A DNA stretch of 64,000 nt, from the NCBI GenBank assembly GCA_015501585.1, contig JADNRY010000183.1:62001-126000 (forward strand), in the 5' to 3' direction. A program made the translations under genes and the position numbers. The stretch's first letter is position 1; each line of letters opens with the position of its first letter. This document shows positions 1-12,129 of the stretch, piece by piece. The notes under the pieces were generated by a model. The model did no database searches. It had not been told where the DNA came from and worked only from the letters and a program-made list of their open reading frames with translations. This DNA comes from Rhodocollybia butyracea (taxonomy: Eukaryota; Basidiomycota; Agaricomycetes; Agaricales; Omphalotaceae).

Positions 1-826
1 GAATATTGGTTCTCTCCTATTGGTTCCCCTCAGATGCCATAGAAGATCAACCGTGACGCCTTATTCGGAAGGCCTCAGACTGGAACTTGCGCTTAATCTG
101 AAATCGGAAAATCGAAGATATACAGAGGTGAGGTGGAGTTACATACTCGCCTTACATGAGTTACATGAGTTTAAGAAAAACAATAGCTTGATGGAATATA
201 TAATTCGAATAGCATGTGGATGTATACATAGATACATACTTCATTACTTAGCAGATACCCGCGTAGAGCACTGGTCTACGGCAATGACACGATACCGGTA
301 TGGTTGGAGGGAGGTAAAAACGAGTCCCCATAGTTCAATTGCATTTTCGAAGCCCGAAGACGTTTAGATCTAGTCAGAGAATGATGGGTTTCAAGACGAG
401 CGGATACTTGAAACAGAGCTTTTATGACGGTGGGAGGGGTCAGCGTCGTGAGTACAGAGGAGTCTGGTCATACTGACTCTAACCTAAAAGTGCATGAACC
501 AATAGAGGTTGGTTGTGCTTCAATGGCCAGCTCAATCGAGGCTATACCTCGGCCTTTGATAGCCCACGGGATGCAAGTTGTTCACTAGAAGATCCAGATT
601 AAGTTAATCTGGCACTCTCATACATAGAAACCCAGAACAAAGAATGTCAACATCATCGAAGATGGAGATAGACAATTGATCAAGGAATTATGATTCTTCG
701 AGCTCAAGTCCGAACGACCTTCTAATAAGAAATGTATTGAAATCTACCCTTTCGCGACCGTCAACAAAGGCACATGTTTCGAATATCCGAATGCGTACAG
801 TTGAAACAACTGGTCTGTACTCCAGC
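1..826. other. No gene recognised
   Basis: I see no convincing coding exon here. A 115-codon open stretch at 20-367 is compositionally unremarkable and matches no family I know. The right end is the downstream flank of the minus-strand reductase gene. Confidence 0.4.
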
Positions 827-1949
827 TTATAATACAAAAGGTACCACGACCTTTCTGTCCTTCGGATATGATTCACCAAATCTTTGTTTATACCACTGAT
901 GTCCTTTGTATGCTCGGGGGAGCATCAAAACAAGTTCGTTTAGAAGAAAGATCCATGGAGGAGTTAGGCTCGGCGCAAATGATGAAGACGGAGCACGAAT
1001 GAATGCTGAAATAGCAGGTGGAGATGATAGAGTCCTTATGAACTCGGCATTGGTAACCGTTGCTGAACTCGGCAATACAGAGAATGGAATGGGGGACGCC
1101 GCAAGAGCGAATCCGGCCCATTCTATCCATTCGCAGAAATAATTCGGATAGGAGACATACTTGTACAGTAAGCCGTATGGAATGGCATAATGCTCAGATG
1201 TGCTCTTGGCCGGGTCCATTTTCCCGTCTGCAGTGTTGCGGTTTTTGGAAATTTTGCCATCAGCTTTTGATTTTGCTTTGCGCCGGATGTTTAAGAGAAT
1301 CTCGTCGTGAATAATGTTTCCAGCAAAGCCCAAGACCCAGAGAACTAGTCCGATATAGAAAGATGGGCGAGAGTGAGAAAGGTACGCCGAAGCAGGTGGA
1401 GAAGAGAGATATGTTCCCATAAGAGATCCATTCAAGATATTGAACAGTACTCCAGAGATAGGAACGATGACGTGGGACGTGGAGCGTGACGGTGTACGAA
1501 GTGGAGATATAACTGCACGATTGGCATAGTGTGCTAAATAGGCCCCAGCTAGAATATACTGTGCAAGAGAAGGTTTGTATCCACGGGCCGGGGAAAGCGG
1601 CGAAGTAACGAAACAAAAGGTGAACATCAGCGGAGACACTATTTCCATCACCATCCAGGACTTTTTACCTATAAGCCTAGTGTAAGTTTAGTAACTTGAA
1701 ACAAGATCTTTACTACACACCATCCAAGATGAAGATGCTCTTTCCAGTTTGAGCAAACCGCCCAAACGGCGCATTTATCACGAAAAGCACGGGGCAAGTG
1801 ATAAGACTAACAAGTGTGAACCATTTTCGACAAGCTACTGAAGGTTTACGCATCTCCAAGCGGAGAAAAAAAGTAGTCCACGTACAGTCATAGAGAATTT
1901 TGGCTTCCAGCATCGTTGTTCGAAAGAAAGCCGATGACGTCAAATTCAA
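827..1949 (-). CDS. Steroid 5-alpha-reductase family membrane protein
   Basis: Predicted 356-residue membrane enzyme of the 3-oxo-5-alpha-steroid 4-dehydrogenase (SRD5A/DET2) family, which reduces enone double bonds of steroid or lipid substrates with NADPH, usually at the ER. Two exons: 1949-1721 and 1668-827, joined across a 52-nt GT-AG intron that keeps frame. Exon 1 carries the family motif APFGRF and exon 2 opens with K-x-x-W-M-x-x-E. The C-terminal block has YVSYPNYFCEWIEW and ends with H-x-WY, YPK-x-R and a terminal PF, as the family does. Hydrophobic segments alternate through the protein. It is about 100 residues longer than animal SRD5A because of two low-complexity inserts, one rich in Lys/Asp and Ser, one rich in Ser/Pro. 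The start could instead be the third Met in exon 1. Family is seen clearly; the substrate is unknown. Confidence 0.87.
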
Positions 1950-3076
1950 GCCGAAGCGGCCGGCATTTTCTACGAAAATTCACACACTACTAAATACATA
2001 CACTGCCGTGACAATCTATCCGACTGAGGCTAGCCCAGCCCTGTTGATCCCAAGTACCAAATAACCGAAGCTAGGTCTAAAAACCGTAATTTGGCCCTCA
2101 GCTGTGATCAACGAAAATTAAGCTCAGGTGCAAGAGGCTTATGCTCGGTATTAATTGAGCGTTGTGCTTGGGATGACTGTGCACCGCCTCACCCTGGTTG
2201 TTCCGGCTCTATTAGCTCTTCCGGTTCTTCCCTGTTTCGTTTTCGTTTTCATTCCAAAAATGCTTTATATTTCTAGCTACTGTTACTACACGTTGCACGT
2301 CGCTATCTGCCTACTCTGTATACCCACGTAAACCAATCGTTCCCCTAGATTCAACAATAAGCAAGTAATGATTTCTGAGGAGAAATGCAAACATACCGTT
2401 GGAAACTCGTACTGCAGGAGAGCTGTTAGAAAACCAAGAGTGAGAGATGTGAGAACATAATGAAAAAAAAAACAAACCGCATCGATAACTGTAGCGCAGC
2501 AAAAGCAGATGAAGGCCTTGATCTTGAGATAGCACAACTAGAGGTGTGCAGACAAACAGAGGTAACTTTGAGCGTTGATCTTCAGATTGAAGTTGGCTGG
2601 ATAGATATCAGAATTAAACTTGAAGAGCGTTGCAGTTGCTTCATTTTCAATAAAGTCTGAGCTTCTGCTTTGCCATGAAGCTAAGACCGCTGATTCTTGA
2701 AGAATGTTTGAGATTCCGCCTTGCCTTGAAGCTACAGACGCTGATTATTGAAGAATGTTGCTTGATTTTGTACTTGCGATATTGAGTGTGATTCAGGCGA
2801 CTCTCATGCGTATGTCTGAGCGCCGACAAATTGACGATAAGCGTTGGTGCAGGGATGATGGACGTTGAGAGAAAGAAGTTGAACATACGTGACTCACCAT
2901 TCACATGTTCAGATCACAAGCTCACATGTTCAGCTCACGTATCACATTGCTCACCAGCCTAGGTAAATTCTCACCGCTTTCACGACGCGACGTTACAAAA
3001 GAAACGATTCTACAATAAAGATATGCGGGTTACAGCTGCCGGCATTTAACTAGTTAACCTATGTACATAAGGCGAG

Positions 3077-3404
3077 CACATTGCTCCCAGGCAACCCACC
3101 TGCACCACCAGCTGTCGACACGGCTTGAAGGGGCTCTCCATCAGGAACCAGGCCTTTGAAGTCCCCTTCGTCGAAGCGCATAAAGTCCTCCAGCAGTCTT
3201 TAGAGAGTAGGTGAGTGTCCTTTTATAAAACAACACGTCTGTACTCACTGCTTCCACCCAGGATCCGTGACCTTGGTTCCAAGCTCTTGTGATCGTTGGC
3301 ATGATAGAGGCTCTGGCCGACACTGTGTCGGCAAAGTAGGCAGTATACGCGCCATTGTTTCCCTTCAAATTCAACGCGCCAGACTGAAGGTCACTCTGTA
3401 TCAA
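3077..3404 (-). pseudogene. Possible decayed coding exons, family unknown
   Basis: On the minus strand an open stretch from 3404 reads into a candidate donor (gtgagt) near 3255, followed by a candidate acceptor near 3204. Beyond it another frame reads FMRFDEGDFKGLVPDGEPLQ and stays open to a stop near 3077, which looks compositionally like real protein. The splice phase does not join cleanly, so this may be a broken gene end. I do not recognise a family. It could equally be chance open sequence. Confidence 0.22.
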
Positions 3405-4851
3405 TTCATTGGAAACTTATATTGTGATGGGACTTGCCTTTTTCGTCATCAAAACCTTTGGGCGGCAAAACGCCATGATATGACATGGTTTTTCACAGTT
3501 GTTGGTATTGCACTGAGTGCTTTGTGCAATGTAGGACCAGTGTAGTACCAAAAAAGTTTGTCCTAAGCGGTATCTAACTATTTAAGACTAGGTTTCAAAT
3601 TTTTGCGGCTCAGCGCCAAAAGATATTTAGCCCCGGGACATCCGGAACCTTTCAGCCCGAGCCGGAAGGGAGGGTTTGGCCGTGTAGGCGCTATGTGGAA
3701 ACATTCAACTTGACGGAACACTCGGATGGGCAGTACTATTTTCGGGGTTCCAAGAATGGACCACTGGCATACTTATAGGCTAACAGTAAAGTAAAACATT
3801 AGAGAGAACTGACTTCTGTTCCTATACCCAGTGACTGGGGGGGCCGATTGACCCACTTTTCATCCAACGCATACCGAGATAGACGCATTCGCGCTGCAAT
3901 TTCTGGTAAACATCTATTTCATGACCAAACCCAATCGTGGGCTCTAAGACGTCGCGTATCAACTGTCGAACCGCACGGAATTTCAGTTGAGTGGAAATCG
4001 TAGGCGTCAGGGAACACCTTTACGAAACACCTCAATTATGCAGGTACTTTACTAGTCGAAATAACGAGCTCATCGGCTGTTATGATGATCGAGATAATTG
4101 GAATTATTTGGAATGCGATATACGCATTGCTCTGGCAGAAAGAAGTACGACTATTGTCCCAAGAGACGCGATTAAATTTGGTGCCCTCTACGAGGAAGGT
4201 TGACAAACTGCAATCTAGATAAAAAGAACACGGTAAGATAACAGAGGTACCGAGTATACACCTACCTAATAAGTCGCAATTGCACGAAAGTAAGGCGGGT
4301 CTCTATGACAAGACTGGGATCCTGTTTCCGATTTCCAACAATACGATTGAGCTCTTGCTGTGCTTTTTGATGATAACGTATCTGAGTATCCAAGTCGGAG
4401 ACCGATGAGTATCGGCTGGGGCCAAAAAAAAGTCACTACTAGTAATGAGGGTTTATGCTTTGAATATGATATAATTTAACGCGAGGTCGGAAACAGAACG
4501 AAAAAGGCTCACCACCATGAACTGCTCAGGCATGGCCGCCGCAGTAGATCCAAGGCCCGTCCGGCGTTAAGTTCTCTTGTATCAGTAGTCTTTTACAGCG
4601 CCGACGTCGAACCCTAGGATGAGCCAGCCATCCTGTGGGCACAGTTCATCGAATTCACTTCGCTAAAATCTCTAAGGAAGCTTTCAGCGTTCGGAGTTCG
4701 TGCTGACCATGATCGTTTGAGTTCACTACATGAACGTGATTACTGTGCGGGGTTGGTGGACAGCCTTCGATGAGCCTTCCATTCCGCTCCGTATAAGGTT
4801 GAACATGAGAATGCAAGCCCATTCCCATCTGCATTTCGCGATGTCAACACT

Positions 4852-5190
4852 CTGAAAGAAGAGGATACGTTATGTATTAGAATCGTGTAAACGCGCAGGT
4901 ATAACCCACATCTCAGTCAGCGATGTGAAGTTGCTATATTCCTGCAACAGCTTTATAGCTATATTAACAGACCCAGCGCTCAAACCTGAAAGAAGAGGAT
5001 ACGTTATGTATTAGAATCGTGTACACGCGCAGGTATAACTCACATCTCAAGTTAGGTCTATATTCATGCAACAGCTTTATAGCTATACTAACAGACCCAA
5101 CGCTCACCCAATTCTGAAAGAAGAGGATACGTTATGAATTAGAATCGTGTAAAAACGCACAGCCATGACTCACATCTCAGTAGATCCTCG
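4852..5190. repeat. Tandem repeat, about 130-bp unit, 2.6 copies
   Basis: Copies begin at 4852, 4986 and 5114, each with ctgaaagaagaggatacgtt and continuing through a conserved block including agaatcgtgta and acagctttatagctata. Periods are 134 and 128 bp; the third copy is cut off after about 75 bp. No coding frame is conserved through the units. Confidence 0.85.
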
Positions 5191-5789
5191 CAAGTCAGGG
5201 AGCCAATAACACAAAACCTGCTTGAGTATACCGTCGACTTTTGTTCACGTAGCTCCGTCGTAGCTTCGAAAGTATTCAGAAAGACGACTCGAGTTCCCCA
5301 CGGCATTACACGAGGAACAATCCGTTGGAAAAGAATGGGACGTTTAAAGTTCGAATCACCACATTCTCCGACCAGTTGGGACTTGAAACAATAAACTGGA
5401 GAGTGCCTGCCACAACTTGAAATACTTACTCCAATATTATATCACATCCTCGTTGTATGAAAAACGGACCTATCAAAGACCAAGAGCTTGGGCCAGAAGG
5501 CAGCGGATTTCATCTGAGCTCTGTTCTGTCAGCTGTTTGGGGTAATAGAAATAAAACGGTGAAGTATCCCAGTCACACAAGCTGGGGGGTATACTCGGAA
5601 ACTGAGGACTTGGAATACAGCGGAGGCGATGTGCCGGTATAAAGGTTCCGTTTTGTTATGAATTATCTCGACTCCTGCAGATATGTGATGTATGAGATAC
5701 CACTATGTCGGCATCTTTGATTGACTATCATTGAGGAACTACCGAAAGTGCTCGAATCTAGAAATCACCTGGGTTCCCCTGAATAAGTC

Positions 5790-5921
5790 CTGAAAACGTT
5801 GTGAAATATTCTGATTTAGTCAGGAAAACCGAGTAGGCTTGTATTCGAATGACTTCTGAAAACGTCGTAAGACGCTCTGATTCAGTCAGAAAAAATCAAG
5901 TAGGTCTGTATTCAAGGGTTC
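5790..5921. repeat. Direct repeat, 66-bp unit, two copies
   Basis: Two adjacent imperfect copies start at 5790 and 5856 with ctgaaaacg, continue with a shared ctgatt-agtcag core, and end with gtattc. Copies differ at scattered positions, suggesting an old tandem duplication. It sits in otherwise gene-free DNA. Confidence 0.75.
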
Positions 5922-6401
5922 CTTTCTGCCGTGAAGGGTTTGCATTGTCCCGTCAATGCAGGCAATGGACGGAACGGGCGGTAAGGAGCGGGACAGTGTG
6001 TCGGATGCCTCGCGGACCACAGGCTTGATAGTTGAGTGGTGTTGAGATGATACCGCTTGAGCGAAGCGAGCATAGGTAAGCCAGATTTTGTAGATTTTCA
6101 ACTAAACAATGAGCTGGGATCACATGCAGGACTGGTCCAATCACAACACATCAGGGCCGCTGGATCGGGAGAACAAAATAAAAACAGAAGAGGTCAAGTT
6201 GGTTGTCGCCACTTTTTTTGAGCTTTCAAACACAAGCCATCACCATCTATTGCGAACTATCCAGCATCTCCACCACAGCGTGCAAACCACAGGATACTTG
6301 TCAAGACCAAGGTATAGCCTAACGCGTTGACTGATTTCGTTTTCGATATCAACAACCATTGAAACAAATTGCCCGAACTGCATCGGATCGCGAAGTCAAC
6401 C

Positions 6402-7268
6402 ATGGCCACATCGACCCAAGAGATCCAGTTTACAGACCCATTCAACACCAAGGCGAACACGAACAGCGGCGTACCAGACCAGACTATGACCACATCAACT
6501 AGTACCAAGAAACGAGAAAAGCTAGTCCCAAAGCTTGAATTGACATTGAAGGGACTCGTAAAGAGCGCCAATGGCTTGACGAGATTGAGCCCCATTGCAG
6601 CGAGTCCTATCAGTTCAACCACTTCCAACGAGGATAACTTTCTCCTGTCCCGAGCACGAACTCCTCGTACACCTTCTAGCCGTCTCAGTGTTCATCATAC
6701 CCCACATTCTGCAGCTGGAAAAGGCATTAGTCCTGATACTCCTCGATACACTGTACCGTTTGGAACCAGTCCACGAACTCCGCATACGCCACGATCTGCC
6801 GCAATTGGACTTTATTCTCCTCGTACACCACGCAGGCCCAGCGCTATCGCTTGGGAAAGAGAACACGGATTTCTTCCTGTTCTTCCGGAACGCTGCCAAA
6901 GCGTCCCAGTCGCGGAAGACTGGATGCCCGAACCAGATCCTAGTATAAACGACGACGTTAGGAGCTCCAAGGAACAAGATAGCGCATCAGAATCTGACAG
7001 TAGAGAAAGTACTGTGGAGGAATACGATAACGACTACGAGTATGAGGAAGAATGTGACTGGGGAGACAACGAACAAGGATTGACAAAAGAAGAGTATACG
7101 ATAATGCTGGAAGAGATGAGGGAAGCCGCAGAGCTGTCAGTCTGTGAAGGGATGATGGAACAAATGGAGCTGCGAGATTTTTTTGAGCAGGCAGTAGACG
7201 AGATGACGCGGGTTAGACCAGAACCAGAACGATTTGCGGGTTTGAGGAGGAGGAGGACGATTGGTTGA
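6402..7268 (+). CDS. Ser/Pro-rich acidic protein of unknown function
   Basis: Single-exon open frame of 288 residues from the ATG at 6402, chosen because of its context (accATGG); an in-frame ATG at 6369 would add 11 residues. I do not recognise the family. Residues about 75-150 carry repeated TPRTP, SPRTP and TPRRP motifs, possible proline-directed kinase sites next to basic residues. Residues about 185-230 are Asp/Glu/Ser-rich, and the tail (about 235-288) looks helical and ends in an Arg-rich stretch. No membrane segment or signal peptide is visible. Composition suggests a disordered, phosphorylated cytosolic or nuclear protein. Similar TP/SP-rich orphan proteins are common in mushrooms. 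Coding status rests on length, biased composition and start context. Confidence 0.6.
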   Translation: MATSTQEIQFTDPFNTKANTNSGVPDQTMTTSTSTKKREKLVPKLELTLKGLVKSANGLTRLSPIAASPISSTTSNEDNFLLSRARTPRTPSSRLSVHHTPHSAAGKGISPDTPRYTVPFGTSPRTPHTPRSAAIGLYSPRTPRRPSAIAWEREHGFLPVLPERCQSVPVAEDWMPEPDPSINDDVRSSKEQDSASESDSRESTVEEYDNDYEYEEECDWGDNEQGLTKEEYTIMLEEMREAAELSVCEGMMEQMELRDFFEQAVDEMTRVRPEPERFAGLRRRRTIG

Positions 7269-7464
7269 AACCAGGCGCTTGTTTGATAAAGCCTGGCGCT
7301 TAAACGTTGAGCTCGTCGAACAGCGTAAATTGTGCATGCTGTTTTCGCTGACTCTGGATTGTAGCCGTATGGCTAGTATCATGGCTACTCACTCAAAGCA
7401 ATCCATCATTTGATTCAAACACGTTGAAGTCTTCGTTGTTTCTTTCTGGCTTTTCACGCCTCTC

Positions 7465-7845
7465 GTGAGTAATAACAATCCCAATCCCTTCGTCACCTTC
7501 GCCGTTCTCTCTGGCTGTTACCGCACGCGTTGGAGTGCCCGACCTACGGTTGCCGATCGGGCTCAACTTAAGATTTGGCCGACCTCATTTGTTCACTATA
7601 TCCGGAGATGGCTTCTGTTCTCCAAGGGATCTTCATCACAAGGAACACGAATTACCGGCTATTTCAGTATTGTATTAAAGGTAGCTCTGGAGCACCTCAT
7701 GTCGTTCGGAACCATCAATTGGCCTCAAAAATACGTAGGTATGAGCGATACAATTCAAAGTATAGGCGTTTCTTGCGCAAAACGAGTTGTGGGTGATGTT
7801 ACGCCACTCCGCTTGTCTCATATATACTTCCGTTCGTCCATGTGA
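7465..7845. repeat. 5' edge of a segmental duplication (unit 1)
   Basis: This stretch aligns with about 10,780-11,140. Shared anchors include caatcccttcg, ctctggctg, cggaga and aaaatacgtaggtatga, in the same order. It lies upstream of the MYND gene. Open frames here look incidental; the duplicate has no matching frame. Confidence 0.6.
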
Positions 7846-7923
7846 TTTTCTTTTCCTTTTCCTCACTGGCATTCTTGTAGAGGTACCCTCAACGTTTGTT
7901 CCTCAACAGATTCGACCTACCAA

Positions 7924-8809
7924 ATGCCTGGACCTCCAAATCTACGCGATATCGTACGTTTCTAATGTGTAATGGTCATAATGATAACGAATGTATTTCT
8001 ACAGACGTTCTTCCCTCCTTTAAAGCTCCTTCCTCATGATAATGTCTTTACCGACTCAGATGACGACTACTACTCGACTTCTGTAGACCGCCACGCTCGC
8101 GAACCACGGAAGCACTGGTGTTTTTTCGCCGAGATTACAGAACCGAGTTGGTACCCTCTTCGACCTACGTTCCAAGCCAAGGATATCGATGGCACGACCT
8201 TCCTGGTATCATTTTACTTCGATGATAGGGCACTGTTTGAAAAGGTTATAGAGAAGGGTTTAGTAGGATCCACCATCTGTGTGATGTATGCAAGCCTTCA
8301 TTTTTTCGCCGATGGTCAGTTTGGGGTACGATTGGAAGAACCAAAGAATGTCAAAGTACGTGTACTATCTGATACTACAGGCGCGTTCATATGACAAAAT
8401 ATTTGTAGATCATTCCACTTGGACTCGATAAGCTCTTCGCCGCCAACATCATTTACCGACATATGCAATCGATCGTTGACAGCGCAGGACAGATTTCATG
8501 TGTCGTTTGTGGTGCTTCTGCAGCTCAAAGGTGCTCAAGATGCTCGGCTGTATCTTACTGTGGCCGGGTAGGTCGATAATTTATGCTTTCTTCGGATATG
8601 ACTTTTTTCATTCTCTCTCGTTCTATCAGCAATGCCAAGAGCAGGATTGGAAAGCCAAACACAAGAAGGAATGCATTGCGATGCGGCAGATGAAGGCGTG
8701 GAGTGAATTTGACTGGCAAGAGTACAAAGTTCACCAAGGCTTCACTGGTAAGATATTTGCTGAGATGATTTCTTTCTCTGAACTTCTTCCAACCACAGAT
8801 TTCGTTTGA
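7924..8809 (+). CDS. MYND-type zinc finger protein
   Basis: Predicted 222-residue protein from five exons: 7924-7953, 8005-8355, 8409-8567, 8630-8747 and 8799-8809. All introns are GT-AG and 51-62 nt, and frames join. The N-terminal 130 residues (starting MPGPPNLRDI) match no domain I know. The C-terminal part has a complete MYND set: CVVC, then CSRC, then C-x3-C and H-x3-C, with zinc ligands spread over exons 3 and 4. MYND fingers bind zinc and usually mediate protein-protein contacts. The last intron is 51 nt, a multiple of three with no stop, so retaining it gives a protein 17 residues longer with the same end; both forms are possible. The ATG at 7924 was chosen because the first splice restores frame. 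The gene lies inside duplicated unit 1 and is missing from unit 2. Confidence 0.85.
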
Positions 8810-9115
8810 TTGAGGCTGAATTCCTCAGAAGTTGTAAAGCTGACGTTTTCATCTTTGATAATGAAATGTGTTTTTGAATGGGAATGGTCAAGCAATGCTA
8901 TTCTTACCTGGGCAGAGTACACCATATTTCGGTCTTTATGAGGTCAAGTGGTGCAACGTACTTGCCGTGCTCGGTGTCGTGATTTCATCGCCGGATCGAA
9001 CGGTTTAGCGAACGAGCTTTCACGAAGAGACGAAAGCCCCTGAGATGAGCACGTAAGGAAAACCTTTTTGTATATATATATTATGGTCTATCGTCCGCAG
9101 AATAACATACTGATT

Positions 9116-10471
9116 ATGTCCCATCCAGTTCAAACATACTCGCTCTCTGGAGGGATCGAGTTATCCTTCACCGATAGCGGCGCCCCTTCAAACTCTGTAG
9201 ATTATACTACGCTCCTCGTCATACATGGTACAGCATTCAATGCCTGTGGGTAGAATTGTATCGTTTCTCATTCTGGTAGCTTAACTCCCTTTTTATTTCC
9301 CGGTGGCGCGCGCGGCCATAGACCAATTCCACAAAATGCATTCCTATGTTCATGCCCTTAACCTACGTGCTGTTCTTCTCCATCGGAGAGACTATGCTGG
9401 CTCGACTCCTTACAGTCTTGCGGAAATGAAGGAGATCTCACAAGCAAGCAAAGCGTTCTGGGAGCGACTGAGTGCACAAGTGGCAGAATTTTTGGTTATG
9501 TTTATCAAGCAAGAAGGAATCCCAAAATTGACGCTATCGGAGTGCCAGTCTAATGGAACTCAGTCCGATGGTGCGGGTGGAGTGGCGATTTTAGGATGGT
9601 CCTTTGGGATGTGCAACAGTTTTGTCACTCTTTGGTGCAGTGAAGAACCCAGTTTTGTCTGAGAAGCTGTACAATGTTCTCAAGGAATACATTGGAAACT
9701 TCATCCTTTATGGTTAGTACCCCCCCCGGGCCATTGACCTATTCAATGGGAATTGTGACGATTGCTGCTTACCGTAACTTTGGGTCTCTAGACCCACCAT
9801 ATCAAGCCTTCGGATATCCTCTCCCACAAGATAACCCAAATTACACTCCAGTGGATGATCCGACTCTAACAGGGGATATTCTCAAAGTCTTCTCGGATTG
9901 GGTCGGCTCATATTATGACCATCCATGTCTAGCCTACACGGCGAGTATATATGATCTCGACGGGCGTCGCAAGACGGAGAAGAATTCGATATCTTCGTGG
10001 ACGACAGAGGAAACAGTGAAAGGCATCGAGGGAGACAAGGCAAAGAACGACTTGTTGATGTCAGTGCACACTAAAATCCAAGTACTTTCATCGGATGGAC
10101 TAACGGATGACATCCAGGTTTCTGCCCGCTATGCAGCAAACTCTCTGTGAACTCGCTCAGCAAGCACTGTTTGACGGAGAAGCCGTACAGCAGTGGTTTC
10201 CGAACGTCAATGTAACCTATCTCGGGGCCACCAGAACCAATTGGGCGGCAGCGTGGGCGGAAATGGAAACGAAGAAAAGGTATCATGATGTTCTGAACTC
10301 GCTCAAGCAGGTACGGAATATCAATTTTTTCGACATAATCGGCGGGAATCACTTTGTGAGCATTATCGTTGTGTTTGTGGATGCCAAGTGCTGATATACT
10401 ACTACCAGTTGCACTGGGACCAGGCTCCGAAGTTTTTGCAAGTTGTCAGAGAAGGAATATGCAGTCAGTGA
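9116..10471 (+). pseudogene. Alpha/beta-hydrolase, copy 1, frameshifted
   Basis: Alpha/beta-hydrolase-fold protein of a type common in Agaricomycetes. Exon 1 starts at ATG 9116 and has a strand ending LLVIHGTAFNACG. The next part holds HRRDYAGSTPYS and the nucleophile elbow GWSFG near 9595-9609, followed much later by a His in IGGNHF (about 10,340-10,352) that would complete the triad. The last exon, after a gtgagc donor and tactaccag acceptor, ends at TGA 10,471. Compared with copy 2, one extra G follows the nucleophile codon (tttggg versus cttgg near 9605-9610). Downstream the homologous frame is one base off, so the read-through product stops at about 9661. An error in a G run cannot be excluded. 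The exon 1 to exon 2 phase is also unclear. Substrate unknown. Confidence 0.75.
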
Positions 10472-10790
10472 CGCCGTTCTCCAGAGGTTTAGAGATCGGA
10501 GAATGTCTTCTTTTTCTTCACTCTTACCGTTGGGTGTTATTGCGCTTGCAGTCTATATGCCCCTCTTATGAAAAAGGAATCAGTGTCGCTTTGGTGTTCC
10601 CAACTATATTGGTCAAGTCGTACGATGGTGAATGGTCCCAAAATGGCCCGGTATCAGCAGCTTTCGTGCAGTATCATTATACTATAGCGAATTTTGAAAT
10701 GATAACATAGAGTTTTACTGCGAGAGGCGTAAAAAGTCAGAAAGGGCTCACCAAGCCGCGTCAGTTGCGCATCCTTACAGTGATCTTACG
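10471..10790. other. Spacer between duplicated units
   Basis: Sequence downstream of hydrolase copy 1. A 113-codon open stretch overlaps it but has no homologue in the matching position of unit 2 and no recognisable domain. I see no gene. Confidence 0.35.
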
Positions 10791-11140
10791 ATGATCGTAA
10801 CAATCCCTTCGCCATCTTCGCGGTTCACTCTGGCTGCTACAGTACAATGCCCTATCCCATTTACTCACTATACCCGGAGACTACTTCTGTTATCTTCATG
10901 TATATATTATAGGTAAGTATCTCTTTTGTTCAGAAAAATACGTAGGTATGAACAATGCGCAGCTAGCAATTCAAAGCATAGGCAAAACGAGTTGCGTAAG
11001 AGGTTTTTGATGAGGTACCTGTTCACGCTCCACTGACTGAACATTTTACTCAATTACTAGTTACTAGGGTATATGAACCCTCCATTCTGTTGACGGAGGT
11101 CGGACCACTCCGCTTGGCTCACATGTGTGCACTCCGGGGG
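10790..11140. repeat. 5' edge of a segmental duplication (unit 2)
   Basis: Shorter, internally deleted relative of 7465-7845, ending near ccactccgcttggctcac, which matches gccactccgcttgtctcat at about 7800. Beyond this point, where unit 1 has the MYND gene, similarity stops. Confidence 0.6.
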
Positions 11141-11950
11141 AGAATAAGTAAAACATCCAACACTACTTGATGAGACCATAATATTCAATGTAGTTGTAGT
11201 CTTAGACCTCGACACATCCTCGTTCTTAAACTTCATATTGATTGAACTCATCAGGAACCGCTAAATTTACTCGACTTTTATTCCTTTATTTGATTTGGCT
11301 GGATAGTATGGATCCGTAGTACTATAACCTATAGTTGCACGGTGTGGTAGAATTTTTAGCAATACTTAGTGGGTCTTTATGATACGATAAGTGTACAGTA
11401 CCACAGCACTGGCTATCAATGATCATAGGCTTTGACTATTTTTAGACCCACCAGCATACAGTGGCTGAGTGCCAAATTCTGAAACCTACTAGTACAAGGT
11501 GTATATAAATACGGCTGAATTTAAAGACTTTGCGGTATGGGTGACAGCGCTGAGTGCAGATCCAGGCTACTGGGTCACAGTGACTGGCTACGAGGTACCT
11601 TTTGTACAATAATGTTGCACCTAGATCTGATGCTTGATCTGATGCTGCTTGAGGTGAGTAAATGCACCTGTGGCCTTTTTGTGGTGCTTGCAAGATCAAG
11701 TCTCAGGGCTTCAAAACCATCCAGCAGCTATTGGATTTGAAAGCAGGTACAGGCAAGTGCTCACAGCATAGATATACTGAATCAGACAAAGTAATGAACG
11801 CGGTAGAAGCGGTAGAAGAGGTGGGTAAAAATAATAATTAAAATGAGACTAATCTTTGTGATGTGCGCTCCATGTTCGAATGGACACTGCAGAGTCAAAA
11901 AAGACTCGGTAATATAGAGTACATATGCACGCACTATACTTGAACACGCT
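11141..11950. other. Unit 2 sequence replacing the MYND gene
   Basis: In unit 1 the matching interval holds the MYND gene. Here I find no CVVC/CSRC-like codons or matching exons on either strand. Open stretches are short and match nothing known. Similarity to unit 1 resumes at about 11,970 with tttcatc and ggatcgaac, upstream of hydrolase copy 2. Confidence 0.5.
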
Positions 11951-12129
11951 TCATCAGTACTAGTGCCCCCTGCACGGGCCCGATTTCATCCCTGGATCGA
12001 ACAGCTTGGCCAACGATCTTTCACACCCAACGAAATCCTCTGAGATGAGCACGTAAGGAAGCGAGGAAGTAGCAAAACCTTTTTGTATTTATATGACTGT
12101 CTATCGTCCGCAGACTAACATTTCTAATT

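Larger units (their letters stand above)
1950..6401. other. Long stretch without a recognised gene
   Basis: Many short open stretches occur on both strands but none matches a family I know. It contains a possible decayed minus-strand exon pair near 3.1-3.5 kb and two local tandem repeats near 4.85-5.19 kb and 5.79-5.92 kb, listed separately. Low coding density and scattered stops suggest non-coding or degraded sequence. Confidence 0.4.
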
